A stretch of 48,366 nucleotides of DNA, taken from positions 1-48,366 of the forward strand of contig CAIZKO010000076.1 in NCBI GenBank assembly GCA_903933585.1. Reading direction: 5' to 3'. Shown here one piece after another: positions 20,306-28,717 of this stretch; within the stretch, counting starts at the first letter, position 1, and every line of letters begins with the position of its first letter. The notes under the pieces were generated by a model. That model was given only the letters and a program-made list of their open reading frames with translations. It ran no database searches and was not told the origin of the DNA. Both the position numbers and the translations under genes were made by a program. The DNA is from an uncultured Actinomycetes bacterium. GTDB lineage: Bacteria > Actinomycetota > Actinomycetes > Nanopelagicales > Nanopelagicaceae.

Positions 20306-21166
20306 ATGTTTCATTTCACATTTTTGCAAGCGGGAATTACCGGACTGATCCAGGGAATTACTGAGCTCTTTCCCATTTCGAGTCTGGGCCACGCGGTTTT
20401 AGTTCCAGCTTGGTTGGGAGGCTCATGGCGAGAATTCTCAAATACACCGCAGTACCTGCTCATCGCAGTCGCCTTCCACCTAGCCAGCGCCGTAGCGCTC
20501 TTTATCGTCTTCGCTCCACGTTGGATTGCGATCCTTCGTTCAGTTATATCCTGGAAGAAAGGCTCTGCAAATTTCAAACTCTTCTGGCTGTTAGTTTTCG
20601 GAACACTTCCCGTGGGTCTCATAGGCGTAGCGTTTAATAATTTCTTTCAACGCAATTTTCAAAAGCCACTGGCCGCCGCAATCTTCCTGGCAATCAATGG
20701 ATTAATCCTCTTGAGCACAGAAAGACTTACTTCGAGAAGGCACGCCCACACAGTTCCTGCTGATCAAAATCTGGCCATCATTGAGCGGGTATCTCCTGGG
20801 CAGGCTCTCGTCATCGGGGTCGGTCAGAGCGCCGCACTCTTTGCTGGTATTAGTAGATTTGGTATTACTGTCTCGGCTGGAATGCTTCGCGGACTCTCTC
20901 GTTCGGTCGCGGCTGATTTCGCTTTCCTGCTCTCATTCCCGGTAATTCTTGGAGCTTCCATTGTTAAATTGCCAAAACTTGGCCACGGCGCATTAGCTGG
21001 GTCATATGGAGCCCTCACTTTTGGAGCGGCGGTCGCCTTCGTCGCGACGATCTTCAGCGTCAAAGTTCTCACGCGTTGGTTTAAGAGTAATTCGTTGCGT
21101 CCGTTCGCCGCATATTGCCTCGTCGTAGGTCTGATTTCGATTATCAAGTTTGGCTTCATAAACTAA
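20306..21166 (+). CDS. uppP: Undecaprenyl-diphosphatase (UppP/BacA), variant motifs
   Basis: Integral membrane enzyme that recycles undecaprenyl pyrophosphate to the monophosphate carrier for peptidoglycan synthesis. The 286-residue, multi-helix protein has the first signature as QGITELFPISSLGHAVLVP and the second as FAGISRFGITVSAG. Common UppP proteins read TEFLPVSSTGH and GxSRSG, so this belongs to a divergent branch, but the Glu, Ser, His and Arg positions are kept. GGGGAGAAG directly precedes the ATG. The stop overlaps the next start as TAATG. Confidence 0.9.
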   Translation: MFHFTFLQAGITGLIQGITELFPISSLGHAVLVPAWLGGSWREFSNTPQYLLIAVAFHLASAVALFIVFAPRWIAILRSVISWKKGSANFKLFWLLVFGTLPVGLIGVAFNNFFQRNFQKPLAAAIFLAINGLILLSTERLTSRRHAHTVPADQNLAIIERVSPGQALVIGVGQSAALFAGISRFGITVSAGMLRGLSRSVAADFAFLLSFPVILGASIVKLPKLGHGALAGSYGALTFGAAVAFVATIFSVKVLTRWFKSNSLRPFAAYCLVVGLISIIKFGFIN

Positions 21167-21900
21167 TGTTCGTTGGACTTGGTACCGTAATAAATATCGG
21201 GACCATCATCCTAGGTTCGTCGCTCGGAATTCTGGGCGGTGCGCGTTTTCCGCAGAAATTACGAGTGATCATCATGGACGTACTCGGATGCGTCACGCTC
21301 ATCAATGCGGCTGATAATGTAAAGAGCGTCTGGTCGCATTCCTTTTTATCTGCAGTGCCAACTGGCTGGACCACCCTGGGTACTCTCGCTGCCCTTATTC
21401 TGGGGGGAGTAGTGGGTTACCTCTTGCATATAGAGGATCGTCTGGAGAAATTTGGGTTGAACATCAAGTCGCGCTTTGGAAGTCACGATAAAGGATTATT
21501 TCTTGAGGGCTTCATGGCCGCCTCCTTGCTCTTTGCGATCGGTCCCCTGGCGATCCTCGGTAGCGTCAGCGATGGCATGCACACGGGAATTCAGCAGCTC
21601 GTATTGAAAAGCACGCTCGATGGCTTCGCGGCAGTGGCATTTGCAACGACATTTGGGTGGGGAATCGCCTTCGCCGCCATCCCAGTTGCTATCTATCAAT
21701 TTGGCTGGACCGCAATTGGATTCTTCCTAGGAAATATCTTGACTCAATACCAGGTGCAATCTCTCACGGCCGTGGGAGGAGTCCTACTCTTCGGAATTGG
21801 ATTGCGCCTTCTTAACATCAAGATAATTGCGATAGGTGATCTACTGCCCGCCTTGATCTTTGCGCCGCTCGTTGCTTTAGCGGCGCATCAATTTATCTGA
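21166..21900 (+). CDS. DUF554 family membrane protein
   Basis: A 244-residue hydrophobic protein starting MFVGLGTVINIGTIILGSSLGILGG, the recognisable N-terminus of the DUF554 (YdfK-like) family, with about six to seven predicted membrane segments. Function is unknown and no catalytic motif is evident. The track starts it at 21115, but the ATG at 21166, sharing a base with the uppP stop, matches the family start. It is probably co-transcribed with uppP. It converges on the alcohol dehydrogenase gene with 2 nt between. Confidence 0.85.
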   Translation: MFVGLGTVINIGTIILGSSLGILGGARFPQKLRVIIMDVLGCVTLINAADNVKSVWSHSFLSAVPTGWTTLGTLAALILGGVVGYLLHIEDRLEKFGLNIKSRFGSHDKGLFLEGFMAASLLFAIGPLAILGSVSDGMHTGIQQLVLKSTLDGFAAVAFATTFGWGIAFAAIPVAIYQFGWTAIGFFLGNILTQYQVQSLTAVGGVLLFGIGLRLLNIKIIAIGDLLPALIFAPLVALAAHQFI

Positions 21901-21902
21901 GA

Positions 21903-22943
21903 TTAAAAGGTAGAAGCATCAATGACGAAGCGATACTTAACATCGCTCGCAACTGTACGTTCATACGCTTCGTTGATGTAGTCGGCTTTAATAATTTCCA
22001 CATCACTGAGGATGTTCTTCTCTGAGCAGAAATTCAACATCTCTTGAAGCTCCGGCAATCCACCAATCATCGATCCGGCCAGGGATCGGCGTAGACGCAA
22101 TAAGTTAAAGGCACTCACCTCGTATGGTTCGCCAGGCAGACCGATAACAACGAGAGTCCCATTTAACTTGAGTAGGCCGAGATAGAGATTGATCTCCAAC
22201 TTCGCTGAAACGGTGTTGAGGATGAGGTCGAAGCTCTCCTTGAGCCCCTCGAATACAGCCGGATCCTTAGTGACAACGAAGTGCTCTGCTCCCATGCGTT
22301 TTGCATCGGCCTCTTTTGAAGCAGAGTGCGAGAAGACTGTGACTTCGGCGCCCATAGCCGCTGCAAATTTGACGCCCATGTGCCCCAGTCCGCCAAGCCC
22401 GATGACGGCCACCTTGGTTCCAGGACCGGCCTTCCAATGGCGCAGGGGTGAATAGAGGGTGATTCCCGCGCAGAGCAAAGGGGCGACGCCAGAAAGTTCT
22501 AGATTTGCGGGAACCAAGACCGCATAGTCTTGGTCGATCACATACTTGTTGGAGTACCCGCCTAGCGCAACGGTCACCCCGTCTCTTTCATATCCGTTGT
22601 AAGTCCCCGTCATCCCGTCCAGGCAGTATTGCTGTTGACCGGCTAGGCAGTTCTCGCAGGTGCGGCAGGAATCAATAAAAACTCCTACGCCGACCTGATC
22701 CCCGATAGCGAACTTAGTGACGGCGCTACCAACAGCGGTGACTACACCTACGATCTCGTGACCGGGCACCATGGGGAATATCGCAGACCCCCACTCTTCG
22801 CGAGCCTGATGAATATCTGAGTGACAGATTCCAGAGAACTTAATATCAAATGCGATATCTCCCGCTCTCAATTCGCGTCTCTCAAATGCGAAGGGTTGAA
22901 GGGGAGTATTTGCTGCTAAGGCTGCATATCCACGAGTTTCCAT
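21903..22943 (-). CDS. Zinc-dependent NAD(P) alcohol/aldehyde dehydrogenase (YahK/AdhA-like)
   Basis: Medium-chain dehydrogenase of 346 residues. Catalytic zinc ligands appear in GICHSDIHQ and GHEIVG, and the structural zinc site is CRTCENCLAGQQQYC. The nucleotide fold is GLGGLGHMGVKFAAAMG. The overall pattern is that of the cinnamyl-alcohol-dehydrogenase/YahK group, usually NADPH-dependent aldehyde reductases of broad substrate range. The exact substrate cannot be told. It is monocistronic, with TACTTT 7 nt before its ATG. Confidence 0.9.
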   Translation of the reverse strand: METRGYAALAANTPLQPFAFERRELRAGDIAFDIKFSGICHSDIHQAREEWGSAIFPMVPGHEIVGVVTAVGSAVTKFAIGDQVGVGVFIDSCRTCENCLAGQQQYCLDGMTGTYNGYERDGVTVALGGYSNKYVIDQDYAVLVPANLELSGVAPLLCAGITLYSPLRHWKAGPGTKVAVIGLGGLGHMGVKFAAAMGAEVTVFSHSASKEADAKRMGAEHFVVTKDPAVFEGLKESFDLILNTVSAKLEINLYLGLLKLNGTLVVIGLPGEPYEVSAFNLLRLRRSLAGSMIGGLPELQEMLNFCSEKNILSDVEIIKADYINEAYERTVASDVKYRFVIDASTF

Positions 22944-22950
22944 GGGGCGA

Positions 22951-22956
22951 AAAGTA
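22951..22956 (-). promoter_or_regulatory. -10 box for the alcohol dehydrogenase gene
   Basis: Minus-strand TACTTT followed by 7 nt (TCGCCCC) and the ATG at 22943. No Shine-Dalgarno is present, consistent with a leaderless transcript. Confidence 0.5.
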
Positions 22957-23013
22957 CCTTAGTTGACGGAAATATTCCCAAGGAACTTTGGTGAGGGGTT
23001 TTCTTCTTACTTG

Positions 23014-23097
23014 TGTCCGAGAAGGGAGTTGAACCCTCAAGCCCTTGCGGGCACTAACACCTCAAGCTAGCGCGTCTGCCAATTCCGCCACCCGGAC
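23014..23097 (-). tRNA. tRNA-Leu (anticodon GAG)
   Basis: On the minus strand, GTCCGGG pairs with CTCGGAC as the acceptor stem (one G-T pair), with discriminator A. The D arm reads TGGCGGAATTGGCAGACGC. The anticodon stem CTAGC/GTTAG holds loop TTGAGGT (anticodon GAG). The long variable arm TGCCCGCAAGGGC marks a class II tRNA, and GGTTCAACTCC is the T arm. The length is 84 nt. CCA is not encoded (ACAAG follows). It reads CTC and CTT leucine codons. Confidence 0.95.
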
Positions 23098-23112
23098 CGG
23101 TGCAGCCATTGA

Positions 23113-23118
23113 ACCCTA
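23113..23118 (-). promoter_or_regulatory. Probable promoter -10 of tRNA-Leu
   Basis: On the minus strand TAGGGT lies 15 nt before the mature tRNA 5' end, with TTACTC 17 nt further upstream as a weak -35. This leaves a short 5' trailer to be removed by RNase P. Confidence 0.45.
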
Positions 23119-23181
23119 CGTGGGATCGGCTGAGTGAGTAAGGATACCAAAACAATCTTGGTCAAGTTGCCACCGCTAGGG

Positions 23182-23187
23182 CAGAAT
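23182..23187 (+). promoter_or_regulatory. -10 box for the M20 peptidase gene; sets its start
   Basis: CAGAAT, then GAGGGG (6 nt), then ATG 23194. TTGGTC lies 18 nt upstream as a -35 candidate. The geometry matches the other leaderless genes and supports 23194 over the GTG at 23134 used by the ORF track. Confidence 0.45.
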
Positions 23188-23193
23188 GAGGGG

Positions 23194-24507
23194 ATGACAA
23201 GCACTGAGTTGAGCGCACTAGAAGATGACTGTATCCAGATCCTCCAAGAGTTAATCCGAATCCCGAGTGTCAATTATGGCGAGGGTAAGGGGGATGAAGA
23301 GGCGGTAGCGCGGTATGTGGTCGGTAAGTTAGCCGAGGTTGGAATCGACTCTGAACTCATTGAAACTGGACCCAAGCGCTTTAACGTCGTTGCAAAGATT
23401 CCAGGACGAGACATCAGTCGCCCAGGATTAGTTGTGCATGGCCACCTCGATGTTGTGCCAGCGAACGCGGCTGATTGGAGTTTTGATCCTTTCTGCGGTG
23501 ACGTTAAGGATGGCTATGTATTAGGTCGTGGGGCCGTAGATATGAAAGATACCGATGCTATGTATCTGTCGATCGTGCGCTCGTGGGCCCGAAGCGGATA
23601 TCTTCCTCCGCGCAATATCCTCCTTGTCTTCTTTGCCGACGAAGAAGCAGGTAGTACTTACGGTTCACATTGGATGGTCGAAAACCGTCCAGAGATTTTT
23701 ACGGGTTATTCCGAAGCAATCTCTGAAGTGGGCGGATTCTCGGTAACGATCACCGGTGGTCATCGCCTCTACTTCATTGAGACCGCCGAAAAAGGGATTC
23801 AATGGATGGAGATTACGGCGCATGGCACCGCCGGGCACGGTTCCTTCATCAACCATGACAATGCTGTTACAAAGTTGGCCAAGGTTATTTCCAGAGTTGG
23901 CGAGCACGTCTGGCCACAACGTGAGACGGCGACAGGAGCGAAGTTCTGGGGCAAGATCGCCGAACTAACAGGTGAGAAGTACGACCCTGCGAACGCAACC
24001 GACCTCTTAAAACATATTGGTGGGGCCGCCCGCATGATGGGTGCCACAACTCAAAACACTGCAAATCCTTCCATTCTCAACGCTGGTTATAAAGCGAACG
24101 TTATTCCTGGATCTGCAACAGCAGTTGTCGATGGACGCTTTCTACCTGGCTTCGAACATGAACTCGAAGAGACAATGCGCCAACTCGTTGGTCAAGATGC
24201 CGAGATATCGGTTCAAGTCCGCGACAAAGCCCTCGAAGTTGAATTCTCTGGACCACTTGTAGATGCAATGAATGCGGCGGTCCTTTCGCAGGATCCCGAA
24301 GGAATTCCGGTTCCATATCTCATGAGCGGCGGAACCGATAACAAGGCCCTCAGCGAACTTGGAATCATTGGATATGGGTTTAGCCCGCTGCGACTTCCCG
24401 CTGACCTAGATTTCTTTGCGCTCTTCCATGGCGTAGACGAGCGAGTTCCAGTAGATGGACTCAAATTTGGAGTGCGCGCACTCCTGCACTTCTTTGAAAA
24501 CTGCTAA
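23194..24507 (+). CDS. M20 family metallopeptidase (DapE/ArgE-like)
   Basis: Zinc peptidase or deacylase of 437 residues with the chosen start. Motifs are HGHLDVVPANAADWSFDPF, GRGAVDMKD and DEEAGSTYG, giving His, bridging Asp, catalytic Glu and metal Glu, with a dimerisation/lid domain in the middle (about residues 180-320) and the C-terminal metal His likely in FALFHGVDER. The family cleaves dipeptides or N-acyl amino acids. Substrate is not deducible. The ORF-track start at GTG 23134 adds 20 residues without a ribosome site, so ATG 23194 is preferred. Confidence 0.88.
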   Translation: MTSTELSALEDDCIQILQELIRIPSVNYGEGKGDEEAVARYVVGKLAEVGIDSELIETGPKRFNVVAKIPGRDISRPGLVVHGHLDVVPANAADWSFDPFCGDVKDGYVLGRGAVDMKDTDAMYLSIVRSWARSGYLPPRNILLVFFADEEAGSTYGSHWMVENRPEIFTGYSEAISEVGGFSVTITGGHRLYFIETAEKGIQWMEITAHGTAGHGSFINHDNAVTKLAKVISRVGEHVWPQRETATGAKFWGKIAELTGEKYDPANATDLLKHIGGAARMMGATTQNTANPSILNAGYKANVIPGSATAVVDGRFLPGFEHELEETMRQLVGQDAEISVQVRDKALEVEFSGPLVDAMNAAVLSQDPEGIPVPYLMSGGTDNKALSELGIIGYGFSPLRLPADLDFFALFHGVDERVPVDGLKFGVRALLHFFENC

Positions 24508-24513
24508 GGAGTT

Positions 24514-25461
24514 TTAGCGCGCAGATATCTCGTCGAGCGCTACGCACACCTGCAGCGGAATTTCAATCTCTTCGACCGAGAGAGCGCCACGCAATTGCGC
24601 TCCGGTGCGCGCTCCTACAATGGCGCTGCTGACTCCAGGTTGATCTCGCACCCAACTTAAGGCGACTTCAATGGGGGAATAACCCAAACCCTCCGCGGCA
24701 ACGCACACGGCATCTACGATCGAACGCGCTCGCTGGTCCAAGTAAGGGGCGATAAAACTGGAGAAGTGCGGACTTGCACCCCGCGAGTCTGACGGGGTTC
24801 CATTTCGGTATTTTCCAGTAAGAACTCCACGGCCGAGTGGAGACCATGCGATAAACCCAACTCCTACTTCGTCGCATGCTGGCAGGAGTTCAGTTTCAGA
24901 TTCGCGATTGAGAAGTGAGTACTCAGATTGCGCGGAACTCAACGCAACCTTTCCGAAGAATGGATTTTGAATCGTAGCTGCTCGTGCTACCTGCCACCCC
25001 GCAAAGTTAGAGACTCCTACATAACGAACTCGACCGCTTGATACCGCAAAATCGAGAGCGGAAAGGGTCTCTTCCAAGGGCGTGTATGGATCCCACTGAT
25101 GTATCTGCCAGAGATCGACGTAATCAACACCGAGGCGTTCGAGAGAGGCGTCAAGATCGCCCAGAAGCGATGCTCGCGAATTGCTAATAGACCGCTCTCC
25201 GCTCTTAAAAGAAATTCCCGCCTTCGTTGCAATCGTGATCTCATCGCGGGGGACCAAAGTTCCGATAAAGCCGCCAATAACGCGCTCGGCATCCCCATCT
25301 CCATAGACAGCGGCGGTATCGATAAATGTTCCGCCTGCATCTAGATAGATCCGAAGTTGATTCGCCGCCTCATGTTCGTCGGTATCTCGACCCCAAGTCA
25401 TAGTCCCCAGCCCAATTCGCGATACTTGTAGACCGGATCGTCCTAAGGTGCGCTTTTCCAT
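24514..25461 (-). CDS. Aldo/keto reductase
   Basis: NADPH-dependent oxidoreductase of 315 residues with a TIM barrel. The catalytic tetrad is visible as Asp and Tyr in FIDTAAVYGDGDAE, Lys in IATKAG and His in LWQIHQWDPYTP. The cofactor end reads SWVRDQPGVSSAIVGART. It resembles the YajO/Tas-type group. Physiological substrate is unknown. It converges on the M20 gene with a 6-nt gap and is divergent from the histidine phosphatase gene. TAGGGT 6 nt before its ATG indicates a leaderless start. Confidence 0.9.
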   Translation of the reverse strand: MEKRTLGRSGLQVSRIGLGTMTWGRDTDEHEAANQLRIYLDAGGTFIDTAAVYGDGDAERVIGGFIGTLVPRDEITIATKAGISFKSGERSISNSRASLLGDLDASLERLGVDYVDLWQIHQWDPYTPLEETLSALDFAVSSGRVRYVGVSNFAGWQVARAATIQNPFFGKVALSSAQSEYSLLNRESETELLPACDEVGVGFIAWSPLGRGVLTGKYRNGTPSDSRGASPHFSSFIAPYLDQRARSIVDAVCVAAEGLGYSPIEVALSWVRDQPGVSSAIVGARTGAQLRGALSVEEIEIPLQVCVALDEISAR

Positions 25462-25467
25462 GAGGTG

Positions 25468-25473
25468 ACCCTA
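25468..25473 (-). promoter_or_regulatory. -10 box of a leaderless promoter for the aldo/keto reductase
   Basis: Minus-strand TAGGGT, 6 nt (CACCTC), then ATG 25461. It shares a 48-bp divergent gap with the opposite-facing box at 25498-25503. Confidence 0.55.
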
Positions 25474-25497
25474 GCAACCCTCAGGCAAATTTCTCGG

Positions 25498-25503
25498 TAA
25501 CCT
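25498..25503 (+). promoter_or_regulatory. -10 box of a leaderless promoter for the phosphatase-DUF3090 operon
   Basis: TAACCT, 6 nt (AAGAGC), then ATG 25510. Together with the divergent box at 25468-25473 this packs two start-site-proximal promoters into 48 bp. Confidence 0.5.
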
Positions 25504-25509
25504 AAGAGC

Positions 25510-26181
25510 ATGGCCAAGGTTCCCAGCTGCGAGGTTGTATTGGTGCGCCATGCTCACTCAACCGCCAATCTCAAGGGGATTCTGGCTGGTCGTGATAACC
25601 GAGTAGGGCTCTCGCCCCGAGGCAAGATTGAGGCAGAAGAGTTAGCAACCCTCCTTCAATCCAGTGAGTTCGACGCGATTTACTCATCCCCGCTACGGCG
25701 TTGCAGAGAGACAATTGCTCCACTTCTTGCGCGCCGGGCGCAGAAGGTAGAGTTTTTAGATGGTCTGATTGAGATGGAATATGGGCGATGGTCCGGGAAA
25801 TCATTGCCACTACTTGCAAAAGAGGATCTTTGGAAGACGATTCAAAGCCGTCCCAGCACCGTTCGCTTCCCAGGCGGAGAAAGTTTTTCGGAGATGTCAG
25901 TCCGTGCTAATCAAGCTGTACTTGCTCAGTCATCGGGGAAGCGTCGAATATTGGTGGTATCCCATGGTGATGTCATTAAATCCATCGTGGCCTTCCACCT
26001 TGGCCTTACCTTGGATCTCTTTCAGAGAATCGCGATTGATCCCGCATCCGTATCGACGATTCGACTTCCGGCCTCACAAATAATTCAAGTAAATTCAACC
26101 GCGCATCTTTCGAGGGGCGCAGCAGGACCCAAGGCTAAGCGTGATCGCTTTACCTTGGGTGGGGGAGAGGGAAGGAAATGA
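25510..26181 (+). CDS. Histidine phosphatase family protein (phosphoglycerate mutase-like, MSMEG_4193 type)
   Basis: Phosphohydrolase of 223 residues with the phospho-histidine motif LVRHAHSTAN near the N-terminus, YSSPLRRCRET, the acid residue region LIEMEYGRWSG and the second catalytic His in VVSHGDVIKS. It looks active. Substrate is unknown. It overlaps the DUF3090 gene by 4 nt (ATGA) and heads a run, phosphatase-DUF3090-SCO1664-mshC, that is conserved across actinobacteria, including Mycobacterium. The C-terminal 40 residues are basic and less conserved. Confidence 0.9.
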   Translation: MAKVPSCEVVLVRHAHSTANLKGILAGRDNRVGLSPRGKIEAEELATLLQSSEFDAIYSSPLRRCRETIAPLLARRAQKVEFLDGLIEMEYGRWSGKSLPLLAKEDLWKTIQSRPSTVRFPGGESFSEMSVRANQAVLAQSSGKRRILVVSHGDVIKSIVAFHLGLTLDLFQRIAIDPASVSTIRLPASQIIQVNSTAHLSRGAAGPKAKRDRFTLGGGEGRK

Positions 26182-26741
26182 GTAGATTTATATATAACCA
26201 TGAGAACGTTTCACGGTGCATCGTAGGAACGGTTGGTCTCCCTGGAGAACGCCAATTCTTTCTGCAGGTTGTATCCGAACAGGAGACTACCTGTGTAGCA
26301 ATTGAAAAGTCACAAGCCATAGCGCTCTCTGAACGGTTACGACTGATGCTGCGGGAGCTACGCAGAAATCAATTGGCTAGCCTCGATGAACTCAACGTGG
26401 CACTCGAGCGCGACGATACTGCCTTGGAATTTCCCATCACTGAAGATTTTCGGGTGGGAGTAATAGGGATCAGTTGGGATCAAGATACCCAACGCATTCT
26501 CGTTGAAGCCCAGGCGATAGGTGATGAGACCCTTACTGAATTGCTTGATGATGATGAGGCGGCGCTCTTGGAGGATGCGCCCGACCTTCTCTCTTTCAAA
26601 TTACGCATTCACCAAGCTCGCTCCTTCTGCGACAGAACCGATGCGGTCGCCGCCGCCGGGCGTCAGCCCTGCCCTTTCTGTGGGCTACCAGTTGACCCTC
26701 TCGGACATCTCTGCCCGCGCGCAAATGGATATCGCCGTTGA
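26178..26741 (+). CDS. DUF3090 family protein
   Basis: A 187-residue protein of unknown function found in actinobacteria. The N-terminus is rich in beta structure (RCIVGTVGLPGERQFFLQVV). The C-terminus has a zinc-ribbon-like CPFCGLPVDPLGHLCPRANG, with three Cys and a His available to hold a metal. It overlaps both neighbours by 4 nt (ATGA upstream, TTGA downstream), so the three proteins are probably made together and may form a complex. Confidence 0.88.
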   Translation: MSRFIYNHENVSRCIVGTVGLPGERQFFLQVVSEQETTCVAIEKSQAIALSERLRLMLRELRRNQLASLDELNVALERDDTALEFPITEDFRVGVIGISWDQDTQRILVEAQAIGDETLTELLDDDEAALLEDAPDLLSFKLRIHQARSFCDRTDAVAAAGRQPCPFCGLPVDPLGHLCPRANGYRR

Positions 26742-27430
26742 CACCTGTACAGAAAATAATTGAGGGCGGCGAATTGCAGGTAGAAGGACGCTTTGTAGAT
26801 GCCTCCAATGCCACGCTCTTCGCTAAATGTGTCATGGGGGAGGAGGAAGTGGCGGTTATTTACAAGCCAATAGCAGGCGAGCGCCCTCTCTGGGATTTTC
26901 CAGATGGAAACTTGGCTCAGCGTGAATTAGCTGCGTATCTCCTTTCGGAGGCGCTCGAGATGCATCTTGTTCCTTTTACAATTATGCGCGATGGGACCTT
27001 CGGCCCTGGAATGGTGCAGGAGTGGATTGAAATTGACGAAGAGTTGGACGTCGTCGAATTAACTAGTAGTGCGAACGAACGCATCCGTCAGATGGCTCTC
27101 TTCGACGCCATCATCAACAACACAGATCGTAAATATGGGCATATCCTCCCAACCAAAGATGGCGCCATCTATGGGTGCGATCATGGGGTAACTTTTCACA
27201 CCGACCCGAAACTTCGCACCGTTATATGGCAATTTGCGGGTCAACAGTTCTCCGCGAGTGAACTGCAGGTGCTACGCAGCGCCCGGGAGCTCGCGCAGCG
27301 GAGTACGGAGGGCCTCATATCTCCTGCGGAAGTTTCCGCTCTGAAATCCCGGATAGAAGACCTCCTCGCTACGGGTACCTTTCCGGAGCCGAGCGAGGAT
27401 TGGCCAGCCGTCCCTTGGCCGCCTTTTTAG
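26738..27430 (+). CDS. SCO1664 family protein with a PI3/PI4-kinase-like fold
   Basis: A 230-residue protein with kinase-like hallmarks: YKPIAGERPLWDFPDG (candidate ATP-binding Lys), RELAAYLLSEAL (candidate Glu), ALFDAIINNTDRKYGHIL (catalytic-loop Asp and Asn as in PI-kinase/HipA-like folds) and YGCDHGVTFH (metal Asp). It appears catalytically competent, but its substrate is unknown. The start is TTG in the TTGA overlap with the DUF3090 stop. mshC follows after 16 nt. Confidence 0.85.
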   Translation: MTPVQKIIEGGELQVEGRFVDASNATLFAKCVMGEEEVAVIYKPIAGERPLWDFPDGNLAQRELAAYLLSEALEMHLVPFTIMRDGTFGPGMVQEWIEIDEELDVVELTSSANERIRQMALFDAIINNTDRKYGHILPTKDGAIYGCDHGVTFHTDPKLRTVIWQFAGQQFSASELQVLRSARELAQRSTEGLISPAEVSALKSRIEDLLATGTFPEPSEDWPAVPWPPF

Positions 27431-27446
27431 GTAGCCTTGCCGCCTC

Positions 27447-28697
27447 ATGGAAATTTTAAAGAACCCTTGGCCCAGCCCATCTCTTCCACATATCGACCAC
27501 CAGGTGCCTGCCTTGCGATTGCATAGTACGAGTGGACCCTTTGAAATTTTGCCCGGCTCAGAGCAGAGAATGTATGTCTGCGGCATTACTCCATACGACG
27601 CGACTCATCTTGGGCACGCCGCTACCTACCTAACCTTTGATCTCATCAATAGGTACACCCGATTAAGTGGTGGTTCCATGCACTTTGTAGAAAATATTAC
27701 CGATATCGATGAGCCACTCTTGGTGCGAGCAGAGCGAGATGGCTCCGATTGGCAAAGTTTGGCGCAGAAGGAGACCGACCTCTTCGCTGCCGATATGGCT
27801 GCACTGCGAATTCTGGCCCCGGAGTGGTTCGTCCCCGCAACGCAGGTCATGGATCTTGTTGACCAGGCGATTTCCGCAATGGAGCAGAATGGCTTTGTTT
27901 ATACCCTTGAAGGGGATTTCTACTTTCGAACGAAGGAGCTTTTAGCCGATCTGCCTTACCCCGAAGCAGAGTGCTTGCGCATCTTCGGTGAGCGTGGAGG
28001 AGATCCAGAGCGGAGCGGCAAGGAGCACCCACTTGATCCCGTTCTCTGGATTGCCAATAAAGAGGGGGAGCCTGGTTGGCAGTCATCGCACGGCTTCGGT
28101 CGTCCCGGCTGGCATATCGAATGCGCTGTCATAAGTTTGCGATACCTCTTGGGCGAAGATTTTCTCACCGGAGATTCAACGCGGTCATCTCTTATAGATA
28201 TCCAGGGTGGCGGGAGTGATCTAATTTTCCCACACCACTTCATGTCGGCGATTCAAGTTAAGGCCATCACTGGAGCGCAATTTGCGCGGGCGTATGTGCA
28301 TTCCGGGATGATCGGTCTTGATGGTGAGAAGATGAGCAAGAGCAAGGGTAATTTAGTCTTCGTTTCAAAACTTCTTGAAGAGGGAGTAGATCCCGTAATC
28401 ATCAGATTTGCATTACTACGAGATCACTATGCCTCTGACCGCATGTGGAGCCAAGAGATCTTGATTTCTGCAACGTCGGATGTCGCTCGAATTAGAATGG
28501 CGCTCTCGCGAAATGAAGTTGCGCCAACCGCTGCTGTCGTAGCCGAAATCATCACCGCCCTGAGCGAGAATCTTGATACCCCCAAGGCAATGGCGGCGAT
28601 CTTTACCTGGGTAGATGCGACCGAGTCAGGCTTAGTCGGAGGCTCTACAGGAGAGTTGGCCAGAGCTTTAGATAGCGCTTTGGGTCTCGCCTTCTAG
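27447..28697 (+). CDS. mshC: Cysteine:GlcN-Ins ligase of mycothiol synthesis
   Basis: ATP-dependent ligase joining cysteine to glucosaminyl-inositol, the third core step of mycothiol synthesis. At 416 residues it is a class I tRNA synthetase paralogue. The zinc/HIGH region reads YVCGITPYDATHLGHAATY and the second motif is KMSKSKGN. CITPYDATHLGHA distinguishes MshC from cysteinyl-tRNA synthetase, which is longer and has CGPTVYxxxHIGN. GWHIECAVIS provides further zinc ligands. Its presence implies that the organism uses mycothiol. Confidence 0.95.
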   Translation: MEILKNPWPSPSLPHIDHQVPALRLHSTSGPFEILPGSEQRMYVCGITPYDATHLGHAATYLTFDLINRYTRLSGGSMHFVENITDIDEPLLVRAERDGSDWQSLAQKETDLFAADMAALRILAPEWFVPATQVMDLVDQAISAMEQNGFVYTLEGDFYFRTKELLADLPYPEAECLRIFGERGGDPERSGKEHPLDPVLWIANKEGEPGWQSSHGFGRPGWHIECAVISLRYLLGEDFLTGDSTRSSLIDIQGGGSDLIFPHHFMSAIQVKAITGAQFARAYVHSGMIGLDGEKMSKSKGNLVFVSKLLEEGVDPVIIRFALLRDHYASDRMWSQEILISATSDVARIRMALSRNEVAPTAAVVAEIITALSENLDTPKAMAAIFTWVDATESGLVGGSTGELARALDSALGLAF

Positions 28698-28717
28698 GCT
28701 AAACTCATCCCCTATAG

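Noticed and set aside
23134-23193. Upstream GTG start for the M20 peptidase
   Set aside because: No ribosome site or family similarity in the extra 20 residues. The -10 box and ATG at 23194 fit better.
24502-24520. GCTAA-GGAGTT-TTAGC hairpin at the M20/aldo-keto reductase ends
   Set aside because: Only 5 bp, AT-rich, overlapping the stop codon, with no U-tract on either strand. Not convincing as a terminator.
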